Notes: generated by a model from the sequence alone, not told the origin. Shown: positions 49,864 to 59,089, numbered from the stretch's first letter. The stretch: 64,000 bases of DNA from Haloprofundus halophilus (GCF_003439925.1 NZ_QQRR01000001.1:1426001-1490000); one strand, 5' to 3'. Program-made: numbers and translations.

Positions 49864-50763
49864 ATGCCCTCCAGACGTACAGTCGTCGCTGCCGGATTGG
49901 TCGCGATCTCCGGGTGTTCGACTGGTTCGAGTGACGAAGGGAAAACGGACGAGAACCGGCAGACGGAGTCTCGGTCGAATCTGACGACGGCCGACGAAGA
50001 AACCGAGAGTGCAACGCCGGTGCAGGAACTTCGCGTCGGCGAGACGGCAGACATCGACGGCGCTTCCGTCACCGTGTCAGCGATAGACACACAGGAGTCG
50101 GTCTACGTCACACGAACCGACTGGATGGACGTTCTCACCGCCCACCCAGCGCGATTCGTCTTCGCGTCGGTAACTGCCGAGACCGAGTCAGAGTTCCCAG
50201 TATCGCGGTTCAGCCTCGTCGACGACGACGGGCACACCAGCGAATACACCGATTTCGGGAGTCGTCCCGGCTACTCCATCGTGCCCGATAGCGAACCGCA
50301 TCAGTCGCTCGATGCCGACGGTTCGGAAGGGTGGATCGGATTCTCCCTCCCCGCACCGTACGACGGTGACGGACTCCGACTGACGTTGACCGCAGGTAAC
50401 GAGACGGCGACGTGGGAACTCCCGGAAAAACTCGTCAAAACGCTTCGTACGCCGCTTCCGACGTTCGAGTACGTCGAGGTCGAGATACCCGAGGGAGCGT
50501 CGCTCGACGGTTCTTTCGAGGTGTCTGTTACGGTCCGGAACACGAGCGATGTAGACGGAACGTTTCGCGGGAGTCCGAACGTCAACGAGATGCTGTACGG
50601 CCCGTTCTCGCTGTCCGTTCCGGCCGGAATGGAGGAGACGTGGACGACCGAGATTCGAACGTCGGAGTACGCCGACGAGAACGGCGACGAAATCCGTATC
50701 TCCCTGTACAGTCCGCTGGAAACCGTCGAACGAACCGTCGTCGCCGACGCCTCGCAGTCGTAG
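49864..50763 (+). CDS. Secreted lipoprotein, unknown
   Basis: A 299-residue protein with a short export signal (MPSRRTVVAAGLVAISGC: twin Arg, lipobox ISGC with Cys18), a Ser/Thr/Glu linker to about 55 and two beta-rich domains, the second like an archaeal Ig-type fold (SFEVSVTVRNTSDVDGTFRG). The GC content is visibly lower than in its neighbours, and codons such as ACA, GCA and TCG mix, hinting at later acquisition or relaxed bias. TATA-like AACATATAC 22-30 nt upstream. Confidence 0.82.
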   Translation: MPSRRTVVAAGLVAISGCSTGSSDEGKTDENRQTESRSNLTTADEETESATPVQELRVGETADIDGASVTVSAIDTQESVYVTRTDWMDVLTAHPARFVFASVTAETESEFPVSRFSLVDDDGHTSEYTDFGSRPGYSIVPDSEPHQSLDADGSEGWIGFSLPAPYDGDGLRLTLTAGNETATWELPEKLVKTLRTPLPTFEYVEVEIPEGASLDGSFEVSVTVRNTSDVDGTFRGSPNVNEMLYGPFSLSVPAGMEETWTTEIRTSEYADENGDEIRISLYSPLETVERTVVADASQS

Positions 50764-50825
50764 CCGCGACTAACCCCACCGAAGCTTAGCAGTAACTAAA
50801 TAGGCGCTCCGCAAAATTTGCGAGC

Positions 50826-51818
50826 ATGAAGACGCTGCTCCTCAACAGCGAGGACGTACACCACAACGCTCGGATGCCGGAGCTCATCCGAGCCATCGAG
50901 GACGCCTTCGCCGCCTACGAGCGCGGCGACGCGCAGATGCCGCCCAAGTCGTACATCGACCTGCCGCAGTACAACGGCGACTTCCGGTCGATGCCTGCCT
51001 ATCTGGAGGCCGCCGACTGGGACGCCGCCGGCATCAAGTGGGTGAACGTCCACACGGACAACCCCGGCGACCACGACCTGCCCACCGTCATGGGGACGAT
51101 GATCTACTCGGACCCCGAGACGGCGTTCCCGCTCGCCATCATGGACGGCACCGAGTTGACGATGCAGCGCACCGGCGCGGCCGCCGCCGTCGCCACCGAC
51201 CACCTCGCCGTCGAAGGGGCGAGTTCGATGGGTATCGTCGGCGCGGGCGTCCAGTCGTACACGCAACTGCGAGCGATTTCCGAAGTGCGGCCCATCGAGG
51301 AAGTCGTCGTCTCCGACCTCGACGAGGAGCGCGTCGCGCGCTTCCTCGACACCTTCGAAGACGAGTTCGACATCCGCGCGGGCAGCATCGAGGAGGCCGC
51401 CTCCTGCGACGTGCTCTCGACGGTGACGCCCGTCGAATCGCCCATCGTCCCCCGCGAGGCCGTCGGCGAGCACACCCACATCAACGCGATGGGCGCCGAC
51501 GCCGAGGGGAAACACGAACTCGCCGACGAGGTGCTTCTGGACGCCAAACTCGTCATCGACGACTACGAGCAGACGACCCATTCCGGCGAGATCAACGTCC
51601 CCTACAACGCGGGCGTCCTCGGCGACGACGACATCTACGGCCAGATCGGCGAGATCGTCGTCGGCAAGAGGGAGGGTCGCACGGAAGACGACGGAATCAC
51701 CGTCTTCGACTCGACCGGACTGGCGATTCAGGACGTCGCCGCCGCCCACGTCGTCTACGAGCACGCCGACGAGAACGACAACGGCTACCCGTTCGACCTG
51801 TTGGGTCTGGACGGGTAG
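50826..51818 (+). CDS. Alanine dehydrogenase/ornithine cyclodeaminase family enzyme
   Basis: A 330-residue NAD-binding enzyme of the OCD/mu-crystallin family, whose archaeal members include alanine dehydrogenase. LLLNSEDVHHNARMPELIRAIEDAF is the N-terminus, KWVNVHTDNP holds the catalytic Lys, and MGIVGAGVQSYTQLRAI is the Rossmann motif. The last DSTGLAIQDVAAAHVVYE is the family's C-terminal signature. Alanine dehydrogenase is favoured over ornithine cyclodeaminase by similarity to archaeal Ala; not certain. Confidence 0.88.
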   Translation: MKTLLLNSEDVHHNARMPELIRAIEDAFAAYERGDAQMPPKSYIDLPQYNGDFRSMPAYLEAADWDAAGIKWVNVHTDNPGDHDLPTVMGTMIYSDPETAFPLAIMDGTELTMQRTGAAAAVATDHLAVEGASSMGIVGAGVQSYTQLRAISEVRPIEEVVVSDLDEERVARFLDTFEDEFDIRAGSIEEAASCDVLSTVTPVESPIVPREAVGEHTHINAMGADAEGKHELADEVLLDAKLVIDDYEQTTHSGEINVPYNAGVLGDDDIYGQIGEIVVGKREGRTEDDGITVFDSTGLAIQDVAAAHVVYEHADENDNGYPFDLLGLDG

Positions 51819-51856
51819 TCGTCGGTTAGGAGGTCGGGCTTCGTCGCCGTCTCACG

Positions 51857-52090
51857 TTACTCCGCTTCCGTCTCGTCGGTTTCTCTGCGCCGGTCGATGC
51901 GTTCGAACACCCGCGTGAGCAACCAGACGATTATCACGAACGGGAGCAGCGGGACGATGAGAATCACCAGAAGCAGCGCGTACGTCAGGCCGATGACGTT
52001 CATCTCGGTGTCTGGGCGACTCTTGTACCCCGGGGTCACCGTCCGGTAGGCTTTCGTCATCAACCCCGGCGTCTCGTCGTCGGAACTCAT
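51857..52090 (-). CDS. DUF7535-type small membrane protein
   Basis: A 77-residue protein: MTKAYRTVTPGYKSRPDTEMNVIGLTYALLLVILIVPLLPFVIIVWLLTRV (key residues Y-R-T-V-T-P, R-P-D-x-E-M, P-L-L-P-F). The signature of a polar head and one long helix with a Pro kink fits a halophile-only family, DUF7535 as I recall. Function unknown. 112 bp after the stop of the fatty acid transporter on the same strand. Confidence 0.75.
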   Translation of the reverse strand: MSSDDETPGLMTKAYRTVTPGYKSRPDTEMNVIGLTYALLLVILIVPLLPFVIIVWLLTRVFERIDRRRETDETEAE

Positions 52091-52202
52091 GAGTGAGTGT
52101 ACGACGTCCGCCGGATTAAGCGTTGGTCGGCCGACGGGCCGTTCTCGTCGAACCGGCGGCAGTCGCGGCGCCGAAAGGACGAAAAACGCGTCTGTGCGCC
52201 GA

Positions 52203-53642
52203 CTACGCGCCGATTCCCATCCCGAGGAACAGAGTCATCGTGATGGCCATGATGATGAACCCGGCGACCATGGCGACGGTGGTGTAGCCGAGGATGTCGC
52301 GGGCGCGTAGTTGCGCCAGTGCGAGCGCCGGAACCGCCCAGAACGGCTGAATCATGTTCGTCAGTTGGTCGCCCATCATCTCGATGACGACGGCGGTGTA
52401 CAGCGGCATGCCGAGTTCCCGCGTCGTCTCGAGGAGAATCGGTCCCTGTGCGACCCACTGACCGCCGCCGGAGGGGACGAACACGTTGACGATACCCGCG
52501 CTGATGAGGCCGAGCACCGGCCACGTCAGCGGCGTGGCGATGTCGGCGAAGAAACCGGCGATGGCCGCGGCGAGTGCGGTTCCCGTGAGCAGTCCAGCGA
52601 TACCTGCGTAGAAGGGGAACTGAAAGAGGATGCCGGCGACGTTCTTCACGCTCTTGTCCATCTGCGTGACGATGCGCTTCGGCGTCACCCACAGTACGAT
52701 GGCGCAGAAGATGAAGAACGCGTTGATGGTGTTGAGGTTGATGGCACCGAGACCGCTCTGAAGGACGTCGGAGAGGAAGTAGTACGCCGGGAACAGCGCG
52801 ATAATCAGACCGAGGAACCGCGAGTTGTTGAGACGGTCGGCGGCGGTAACGCGCGACTGTTCCCCTGTAGCGACGCCGCCGTCGGCGGCGACGCCGGAGT
52901 CGGGTGCGTCGTCCTTCGTCTGCAGGCCGGTCGCGATCTCGTCGTAGACGTTCTCCGGTAGTTCGGTTATGTCCTCGCTACCTTTCGGGTGGAGACTCCC
53001 CATTACGAGGGGGATGACCGCGAGCAGGAGCACGACGGTGACGATGTTGGTCAGACTACCGATGGTCTCACCGAGCGGGATACCGCCCTGTGCGTACTCG
53101 GGGAACGTCGACGGGATCGCCGCCGGGTCGGCCATGATGAGACCGCTCGACGTGGTGATGCCGGAGTGCCAGATCATGAGCGCCGTGTACCCGGCGGCGA
53201 TGAGAAGCGGGTAGTGAAGCTTCAGTCCCTTCTCCTTGCCGCGGAACGCCACCTGACGGGCGATGACCGCGCCGACGATGAGGCCGATGGCCCACGAGAT
53301 GAGACCGGCGAGCATGGCGACGAACGAGGTCAGCGCGACGGCCGAGAACTGCGATTTCGGGAGCCCGGCGATTCGTCGTAAGAGCCTCGACACCGCGGGC
53401 GACTTCGCGATGGCGTCGCCGACCATCAGCGTGAGCGCGAACTGGGCCATGAACACCAGCAACGTCCAGACGCCGCCGAACCACGCGTCCATCACGCCCG
53501 TCGGCGAGGTGCCCACCAACAGCGCCCCGACCGCAGCGATGAGCGTGAGAATGATGACGAGCACGTACGGGTCCGGTACGTACTCCATCGCGATGTCTGC
53601 AAACCATTCGCCTAGTCGCTTCACCGGGTCAGTAAGTGCCAT
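52203..53642 (-). CDS. Short-chain fatty acid transporter (AtoE-like)
   Basis: A 479-residue integral membrane transporter with about 12 helices. VPDPYVLVIILTLIAAVGALLVG, GLISWAIGLIVGAVIARQVA and VNVFVPSGGGQWVAQGPI are hallmarks of the TIGR00366/AtoE family that takes up acetate to butyrate-size acids. A hydrophilic insert of about 60 residues (EDITELPENVYDEIATGLQTKDDAPDSG) sits mid-protein. Begins the catabolic block: the thiolase gene is divergent from it across 232 bp. Confidence 0.92.
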   Translation of the reverse strand: MALTDPVKRLGEWFADIAMEYVPDPYVLVIILTLIAAVGALLVGTSPTGVMDAWFGGVWTLLVFMAQFALTLMVGDAIAKSPAVSRLLRRIAGLPKSQFSAVALTSFVAMLAGLISWAIGLIVGAVIARQVAFRGKEKGLKLHYPLLIAAGYTALMIWHSGITTSSGLIMADPAAIPSTFPEYAQGGIPLGETIGSLTNIVTVVLLLAVIPLVMGSLHPKGSEDITELPENVYDEIATGLQTKDDAPDSGVAADGGVATGEQSRVTAADRLNNSRFLGLIIALFPAYYFLSDVLQSGLGAINLNTINAFFIFCAIVLWVTPKRIVTQMDKSVKNVAGILFQFPFYAGIAGLLTGTALAAAIAGFFADIATPLTWPVLGLISAGIVNVFVPSGGGQWVAQGPILLETTRELGMPLYTAVVIEMMGDQLTNMIQPFWAVPALALAQLRARDILGYTTVAMVAGFIIMAITMTLFLGMGIGA

Positions 53643-53657
53643 ACGCTACAGTCCCGA

Positions 53658-53670
53658 ATGAATAATTCAT
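53658..53670. promoter_or_regulatory. Palindrome in the transporter/thiolase promoter
   Basis: ATGAAT-A-ATTCAT, perfect arms of six, 15 bp before the transporter start, inside the AT-rich half (53643-53760) of a 232-bp divergent intergenic region. A second imperfect dyad (ATGG-TTTG-CCAT, 53676-53687) follows. No gene is seen in this spacer. TATA-like GCTTAAGC at 53843 serves the thiolase. Confidence 0.45.
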
Positions 53671-53874
53671 ACATAATGGTTTGCCATGTTATCGCATCAC
53701 AGTCGACAGAAAATTGAGGTTATCTGATATACGTTACTGGTATCGTCAGTACTTGCCATTTCCGCCGAGGTCGTCGGTCCTCCGCCGCAATCGCCGGTTC
53801 TCCGGCCCGGCCGTCCCCGCCGCGGCCTTCCGGCGACGTGACGCTTAAGCACCGGGGCCACGGACACACCGCCG

Positions 53875-55038
53875 ATGAACGATGTGTGTGTGGTTGGCAC
53901 GGGAACCACCGAGTTCGGCGTCCGCGAGGAGGGCATCGTCGAACTCGGCGTCACGGCGGTCGGGCGGGCGCTCCGCTCCTGCGACGTCGACAGGGAGGAC
54001 GTCGACGCGCTCTACCTCGGGAACTTCGTCGCCGGGATGCTCGAAGGACAGGAGACGCTCGCGCCGCTGGTCGCCGACAGCGTCGGTCTCGTCGGCGTCC
54101 CGACGATGAAGACCGAGGGCGCGTGCGCGAGTTCGGGTATCGCGTTCAGACAGGCGTATCAGGCGATCCGAACCGGTATCCACGACGTGGTCGTCGTCAC
54201 CGGCGTCGAGCGGATGACGAGCGCCGAGACGTCGGAGTTCACCCGCGCGCTCGGAAGCGCCGCCGACCACGGCACCGACGGCGCGACGGGGTTGACGTTT
54301 CCGGGCTTCTACGGGCTCGTGCTCGACCGCTACATGCACGAGTACGGCGCGACCCGCGAACAGGTCGCCGCCGTCTCGGTGAAAAATCGGAGAAACGGCG
54401 CGTCGAACCCGCGGGCGCGGTTCCGGTCGCCGGTGACCGTCGAGGACGTCGTCGACTCCCGACTGGTCGCTGACCCGCTCCGCCTCTACGACTGCTGTCC
54501 CGCCGCCGACGGGGCCGCCGCGGTCGTGCTCGCGTCGGCGGACGTCGCCGACTCGTACACCGACGCGCCGATACCGGTGCTCGGCAGCGGACACGCGACG
54601 GGCCGAAGCGCCGCGTACCGCTACGACGACCTGACGACGCTCGAAGCGACGACGCTGGCCGCCGAGGAGGCGTACGACGAGGCGAACATCTCGCCTTCGG
54701 ACGTCGACGTCGTCGAGCTCCACGACTGTTTCTCGGCGGCCGAAATCGGCGACTCAGAGGACCTCGGCTTCTTCGAGAAGGGCGAGGGCGCGGCCGCCGT
54801 CGCCGAGGGTCGGACCGCCGTCGACGGCGAACTCCCCATCAATCCGAGCGGCGGGTTGCTCGCGAAGGGTCACCCGGTCGGTGCGACCGGCATCGGCCAG
54901 ATTTACGAAGTGTGTCTGCAGTTGCTCGGCGAACACGAGAACCAGGTCGACGGAGCCGAGGTCGGACTGGCGCACAACCTCGGCGGGAGCGGTGCGGTGA
55001 GCACCGTCACCGTCCTCGGAGGGCCGTCGCGTGTCTGA
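53875..55038 (+). CDS. Thiolase-family acetyl-CoA acyltransferase
   Basis: A 387-residue thiolase of the archaeal/SCP2-like type. Cys84 in TEGACASSG is the nucleophile, HDCFSAAEI (about 285) supplies the His, and NPSGGLLAKGHPVGATG the C-terminal active-site loop. Archaeal members work with a DUF35 OB-fold partner; that gene follows directly and overlaps by eight bases. Probable function is acetoacetyl- or 3-ketoacyl-CoA cleavage (or formation). Confidence 0.92.
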   Translation: MNDVCVVGTGTTEFGVREEGIVELGVTAVGRALRSCDVDREDVDALYLGNFVAGMLEGQETLAPLVADSVGLVGVPTMKTEGACASSGIAFRQAYQAIRTGIHDVVVVTGVERMTSAETSEFTRALGSAADHGTDGATGLTFPGFYGLVLDRYMHEYGATREQVAAVSVKNRRNGASNPRARFRSPVTVEDVVDSRLVADPLRLYDCCPAADGAAAVVLASADVADSYTDAPIPVLGSGHATGRSAAYRYDDLTTLEATTLAAEEAYDEANISPSDVDVVELHDCFSAAEIGDSEDLGFFEKGEGAAAVAEGRTAVDGELPINPSGGLLAKGHPVGATGIGQIYEVCLQLLGEHENQVDGAEVGLAHNLGGSGAVSTVTVLGGPSRV

Positions 55039-55366
55039 GTCGCCCCCGAGGTTCCCGGCGACGCGGTGCGCCGACTGCGGCCACCTGTACGGACACGAGG
55101 CGTACATCTGCCGCGAGTGCGGCTCCGAGACGTTCGCGGAGGCACCGCTCGACGGGACTGGGACGGTGTACGCGCGGACGACGATTCGGGTTCCGGGGTC
55201 CGACCAGCAGGGAGAGGAGCCGTTCGAGGTGGCCGTCGTCGACGTCGGCGGCGAGGAGACGGTGAGAGTGACCGCGCGCCTCGAAGAGAACCCCGAACTC
55301 GGCCCCGACGACCCCGTCGAGTTCGTCGACAGACGAGACGGCGTCTTCTACTTCCGGGCGGCGTAA
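55031..55366 (+). CDS. DUF35 Zn-ribbon/OB-fold acyl-CoA-binding partner of thiolase
   Basis: A 111-residue protein beginning at GTG within the thiolase stop. CADCGHLYGHEAYICRECG (four Cys, residues about 13-31) is the rubredoxin-like zinc ribbon, followed by an OB fold (YARTTIRVPG...FEVAVVDVGG...VTARL). In archaea these proteins bind CoA and bridge thiolase to HMG-CoA synthase. Stop-start overlap indicates stoichiometric production with the thiolase. Confidence 0.92.
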   Translation: MSESPPRFPATRCADCGHLYGHEAYICRECGSETFAEAPLDGTGTVYARTTIRVPGSDQQGEEPFEVAVVDVGGEETVRVTARLEENPELGPDDPVEFVDRRDGVFYFRAA

Positions 55367-55430
55367 CGCTCCGGGGGTCGAATCGCCGTCTCGGGGTCGA
55401 ACTTTTCACCTCCGGAACCAATGGCTCCCC

Positions 55431-56393
55431 ATGCGTGCCATACGGTACCACGAACACGGCGACCCGGACGTGCTCCGCGTCGAGGACGTCGAGAAACCGA
55501 CGCCGAGCGAGGGCGAGATTCGAGTCGAACTGAAGGCGGCGGGCGTCAACCCCGTCGACACCTACTTCCGCGACGGGTCGTACCAGCCCTTCACGCTCCC
55601 GATGGTTCCCGGCGTCGACTTCGCGGGCGTCGTCGACGAAGTGGGGACAGGAGTCGAGGGCTTCGACGTCGGCGACCGGGTGTTCGGAACCGGGTTGGGG
55701 AACGACCGCTACGGCAGCACGGCCGAGTACGTCATCGCGCCCACCGACCGAATCGCTCACCTCTCGGACGGCGTCTCGTTCGTCGAAGCGGGCGCGGCGG
55801 GCGTCGCGACCGTCACGGCGTGGCGGGCCATCGTCGACCACGCGGCGCTCGAACCGGCGGAGTACTGTCTCGTACACGGCGGCAGCGGCGGCGTCGGTCA
55901 CGCGGCCGTCCAGATCGCCGCCGCGTCGGGCGCTCGCGTCGTGACGACGGCGAGCGAGCGGTATCACGACGCCCTCTCGGAACTCGGCGCGCGGACGGTA
56001 CTCGACTACGAACGCGACGACCTCCAGTCGGCGGTCGCGGAGGCGACCGACGGCGGTCCGAACGTCGTCGTCGACCACATGCTCGAACGTTACCTGCAGT
56101 TCGACTGCGACGTCGCCGCGCCGTACGCCCGCATCGTCCTCTTCCGCAACCGACATCTCGAAGCCGGGTTCACGAACGTCCCCGCCGCCGGGGGGAAGGA
56201 ACTGCAGTTCCACCTCATGAGCATGTACAACGCGCCGCGGCTGGCCGACCCGCTGGCGCGCGTCGACCGCCTGCTGGCGGACGGTCTCCTGCGCGTCGAA
56301 GTCGCCGGCGAGTACGGCTTCGACGAGGTGGCGGAGGCCCACAGGCGGGTGCGCGAGGAGAGCTTCCTCGGAAAACTCGTCGTCGTTCCCTGA
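55431..56393 (+). CDS. NADPH:quinone reductase-like MDR protein
   Basis: A 320-residue medium-chain dehydrogenase without zinc sites. MRAIRYHEHGDPDVLRVEDV, GVNPVDTYFRDG, PGVDFAGVVDEVG and VHGGSGGVGHAAVQIA (NADPH motif, about 145-160) are typical of quinone oxidoreductase/zeta-crystallin relatives. Substrate may be an enone or quinone. 64 bp after the DUF35 gene; TATA-like ACTTTTCA upstream. Confidence 0.9.
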   Translation: MRAIRYHEHGDPDVLRVEDVEKPTPSEGEIRVELKAAGVNPVDTYFRDGSYQPFTLPMVPGVDFAGVVDEVGTGVEGFDVGDRVFGTGLGNDRYGSTAEYVIAPTDRIAHLSDGVSFVEAGAAGVATVTAWRAIVDHAALEPAEYCLVHGGSGGVGHAAVQIAAASGARVVTTASERYHDALSELGARTVLDYERDDLQSAVAEATDGGPNVVVDHMLERYLQFDCDVAAPYARIVLFRNRHLEAGFTNVPAAGGKELQFHLMSMYNAPRLADPLARVDRLLADGLLRVEVAGEYGFDEVAEAHRRVREESFLGKLVVVP

Positions 56394-56421
56394 CGGCTCG
56401 TGGAACGACCGCCGTCGACCG

Positions 56422-58131
56422 CTACGCCCCGTCTTCGCGGAGTTCGACGCGGCGAATCTTCCCGCTCGATGTCTTGGGGAGTTCGTCGAGGAACTCGATT
56501 TCTCGGGGGTAGGCGTGTTTGGCGAGTCGCTCGCGAACGAACCCCCGAATCGAGGCGGCCACCTCGTCGTCGTGGCCCCACCCCTCGGTCGTGACGACGT
56601 ACGCCTTCACGAGTTCGCCGCGCTTCTCGTCGGGGACGCCGACGACGGCCGCCTCTGCGACCGCCTCGTGTTCGAGCAGCGTGCTCTCGACCTCGAAGGG
56701 GCCGATGCGGTAGCCCGACGAGAGGATGACGTCGTCGGCGCGGCCGACGAACCAGAGGTAATCGTCGCCGTCGCGTTCGGCGGCGTCGCCGGTCAGAAAC
56801 AGCTCTCCGCCCTCGTGTTCGACCCACGCTTCGGCGGTCTTCCGCGGTTCGTTCCAGTAGCCCCCGAAATACGTCGCCTCGCCGCGGGCGACCGCGAGTT
56901 CGCCGACTTCGTCGGCCTCGGTTTCGGCCCCCGTCTCGGGGTCGACGACCCGGACGTCGAACCCCGGGAGCGGCCGTCCCATGCTCCCCGGCTTCACGTC
57001 CATCTCGCAGGCGTGATGGTTGCCGGCGACCATCCCGCACTCGGTGACGCCGTAGTGGTCGTACACGGTGACGCCGAGTTCCTCGTCGAACCAGCGCATC
57101 ACCTCCGGGTTCAGCGGTTCGCCCGCGCTGTTGCCCTTCCACAGCGAGAGGTGGTACGACTCGTGGGCGTCGCCGGCGGCGACGAGTCCGCGATACGCCG
57201 TCGGACTCGTGGCGAGGCTCGTCACGTCGTAGCGCTCCATCACCCCGTACCACGCCTCGGGGTCGAACTCGCCCTCGTAGAGCACGTTCGGCACGCCCAT
57301 ACTCACGGGAGCGATGCCCGCCGTCAGCAGGCCGTACATCCACCCGGGGTCGGCCGCCCCCCACACCGTCTCGTCGTCGCCGAGAGCCATCGAACAGTCC
57401 AGATACGGGTAGAGCGCCGCCAGTACTCGATGCGTGAGCTCGCAGCCCTTCGGCGGACCGGTCGTCCCGCTCGTGTACTCCAGCGTGCAGAGGTCGTCGG
57501 CGGACGTCTCGGCCGTCTCGTACGTCGACGGTTGGTCGGCGACGAGCGCCTCGTACTCGATATCCTCGCCGTCGAGGCTTTCGCCGTCATCGCCGACGAC
57601 GCCATCGACGTCGCTGTCGCCGACGCCATCGCCGTCGGGTCCGTCGCCCCGACGGTCGATGACGACGACGTTCTCGATACCCACCTCGTCCTCGACGGCC
57701 GCTATCTTCTCTCGGTACTCGGTCGTCGTGAACACCGTCTTCACGCCCGCGTCGGCCGCGCGGACCTCGATGGCGTTCGGGCCGAACGCCGTGAACAGCG
57801 GGACGTACACTGCGCCGCGCCGCCAGATACCCAGAAACGTCGGGTAGAGCTCCGGGAGGCGAGGAACGAGCGTCGCCACGGGTTCGCCGCGCTCGACGCC
57901 AAGCGATTCGAGGGCGTTCGCCACCCGCGCGCTCCGCTCGTCGAGGTCGGCGTAGGTGAGCGTCTCGCGCTCGCCCTCGGCAGCACCCTCCCAGTAGAGC
58001 GCCGGGCCGGAGCCGACGTGCCGACAGACCGTCTCGTGGGCGACGTTGAATCGGTCGGGGGCGTTCCAGTCGAACCCCGCCCAGACCTCGCCCCACGAGA
58101 AGGACGCGCCGAGTTCCTCGTACGTCGTCAT
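56422..58131 (-). CDS. Acyl-CoA synthetase (AMP-forming)
   Basis: A 569-residue ANL enzyme activating a carboxylic acid to its CoA thioester. P-loop YTSGTTGPPKG near 225, DHYGVTECGM (A5), FLTGDAAERDGDDYLWFVGRADDVILSSGYRIGP (A7/A8) and the C-terminal lysine region LPKTSSGKIRRVEL are present. Between residues about 145 and 185 is a Gly/Asp-rich insertion (DGDGVGDSDVDGVVGDDGES) not usual for the family. Its ATG overlaps by four bases (ATGA) with a 46-codon frame of Ser-Thr-Asp repeats. Confidence 0.93.
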   Translation of the reverse strand: MTTYEELGASFSWGEVWAGFDWNAPDRFNVAHETVCRHVGSGPALYWEGAAEGERETLTYADLDERSARVANALESLGVERGEPVATLVPRLPELYPTFLGIWRRGAVYVPLFTAFGPNAIEVRAADAGVKTVFTTTEYREKIAAVEDEVGIENVVVIDRRGDGPDGDGVGDSDVDGVVGDDGESLDGEDIEYEALVADQPSTYETAETSADDLCTLEYTSGTTGPPKGCELTHRVLAALYPYLDCSMALGDDETVWGAADPGWMYGLLTAGIAPVSMGVPNVLYEGEFDPEAWYGVMERYDVTSLATSPTAYRGLVAAGDAHESYHLSLWKGNSAGEPLNPEVMRWFDEELGVTVYDHYGVTECGMVAGNHHACEMDVKPGSMGRPLPGFDVRVVDPETGAETEADEVGELAVARGEATYFGGYWNEPRKTAEAWVEHEGGELFLTGDAAERDGDDYLWFVGRADDVILSSGYRIGPFEVESTLLEHEAVAEAAVVGVPDEKRGELVKAYVVTTEGWGHDDEVAASIRGFVRERLAKHAYPREIEFLDELPKTSSGKIRRVELREDGA

Positions 58132-58268
58132 GGCCGTCCACTCCCGTCGGCCAAATCGGTCACGTCGGTCGCGTCGGTCGAGTCGGTCGAGTCGGTCGAG
58201 TCGGCCGAGTCGGTCGAGTTAGCCGAGTCGGTCGGATTCGGTCGCCCCTCCGTGCGTTGTGTGCTCAT
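58128..58268 (-). CDS. Possible 46-aa Ser-Thr-Asp repeat peptide
   Basis: A short frame beginning MSTQRTEGRPNPTDSANSTD, continuing with S-T-D and A-D-S repeats encoded by the 9-bp array 58164-58235 and ending DGSGRP. It ends at a TGA that shares ATGA with the acyl-CoA synthetase start, a pattern of translational coupling. The 9-bp period maintains the frame. It may instead be a chance frame in an expanding repeat; no partner or family known. Confidence 0.35.
   Translation of the reverse strand: MSTQRTEGRPNPTDSANSTDSADSTDSTDSTDATDVTDLADGSGRP
58164..58235. repeat. Tandem repeat, 8 x 9 bp
   Basis: Units GTCGGTCGA with small variation at 58164, 58173, 58182, 58191, 58200, 58209, 58218 and 58227, between the enoyl-CoA hydratase stop and the acyl-CoA synthetase start. 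The period is a multiple of three. Confidence 0.9.
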
Positions 58269-58324
58269 ACCATGGCGATTCGAACAGGAGGGCATAAACT
58301 TCGGTGTCGAGGCGAGGTACCGCC

Positions 58325-59089
58325 TCACTCGGCGAAGTCGGGGTCTCGGCCTTCGAGAAACGACAGCGCCCCCTCGCGGGCGTCCGGCCCCGAGAAGAGG
58401 TAGCCGAGTCCGTTCCGCATCGCCTCGTCCTCGCCGGCAAAGCGCAGCGACGCGTTGAGCCACGTCTTCGTCGTCTCCAGCGACGCGGGCGAGGAGCGCC
58501 CGAGCGTCGCGACGATATCCGAGACGGCGTCGTCGACCTCGCCGTCGTCGACGGCTCTGGCGAACAGCCCCCACTCGACGGCCTCCTCGGCACCGAGTTC
58601 CCGACCCGTCAGCGCGAGGTCGGCCGCGCGCTGTCGACCCACGAGGCGGGCGAGTCGCTTCGCGCCGTAGAACGGGTACGCCCCGATACGCGTCTCCGGG
58701 AGTGCGAAGACGGCGTCGCGCGGGGCGACCGTGAGGTCTGCCGACATCAGGAGTTCGAACCCGCCGCCGTAGGCCGACCCGTTCGCCTTCGCGACGACCG
58801 GCACCGGCGAGCGTTCGATAGCGCCGAAACAGCCGAGGACGGTGTCGGCGAGTTCGCGGGCGTCCCGGGGGTTCTCGATGTCGGCGAGCGACCCGATGTC
58901 GTCGCCCGCGCAGAACACGCGCCCGCTTCCGGTGAGGACGATTGCGCGAGCACCGTCGTCGTCGGCGCGCCGCACTCCGTCGGCGACGGCGTCCCACATC
59001 TCCAGCGTCATCGCGTTCAGTTTCTCGGGGCGGTCGAGACGAACCGTGCTCACGCCGTCGGCGAACTCGTAGCTGACGTGTTTAGTCAT
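58325..59089 (-). CDS. Enoyl-CoA hydratase/isomerase family protein
   Basis: A 254-residue crotonase-fold enzyme that hydrates enoyl-CoA in beta-oxidation. FADGVSTVRLDRPEKLNAM, the oxyanion hole VLTGSGRVFCAGDDIGSL near 51-68, and VVAKANGSAYGGGFELLMSADLTVA near 97-123 are characteristic. Glu at the second catalytic site is present in PETRIGAYPF. Substrate range undefined. The spacer of about 200 bp beyond its start holds the 23-bp array. Confidence 0.93.
   Translation of the reverse strand: MTKHVSYEFADGVSTVRLDRPEKLNAMTLEMWDAVADGVRRADDDGARAIVLTGSGRVFCAGDDIGSLADIENPRDARELADTVLGCFGAIERSPVPVVAKANGSAYGGGFELLMSADLTVAPRDAVFALPETRIGAYPFYGAKRLARLVGRQRAADLALTGRELGAEEAVEWGLFARAVDDGEVDDAVSDIVATLGRSSPASLETTKTWLNASLRFAGEDEAMRNGLGYLFSGPDAREGALSFLEGRDPDFAE

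Noticed and set aside
52311-52961. Plus-strand frame inside the fatty acid transporter gene
   Set aside because: Antisense shadow; the minus strand encodes a clear 12-helix transporter.
56515-58458. Long plus-strand frame antisense to the acyl-CoA synthetase and across the 9-bp array
   Set aside because: Sequence is the mirror of the synthetase and the repeat, with no domain content.
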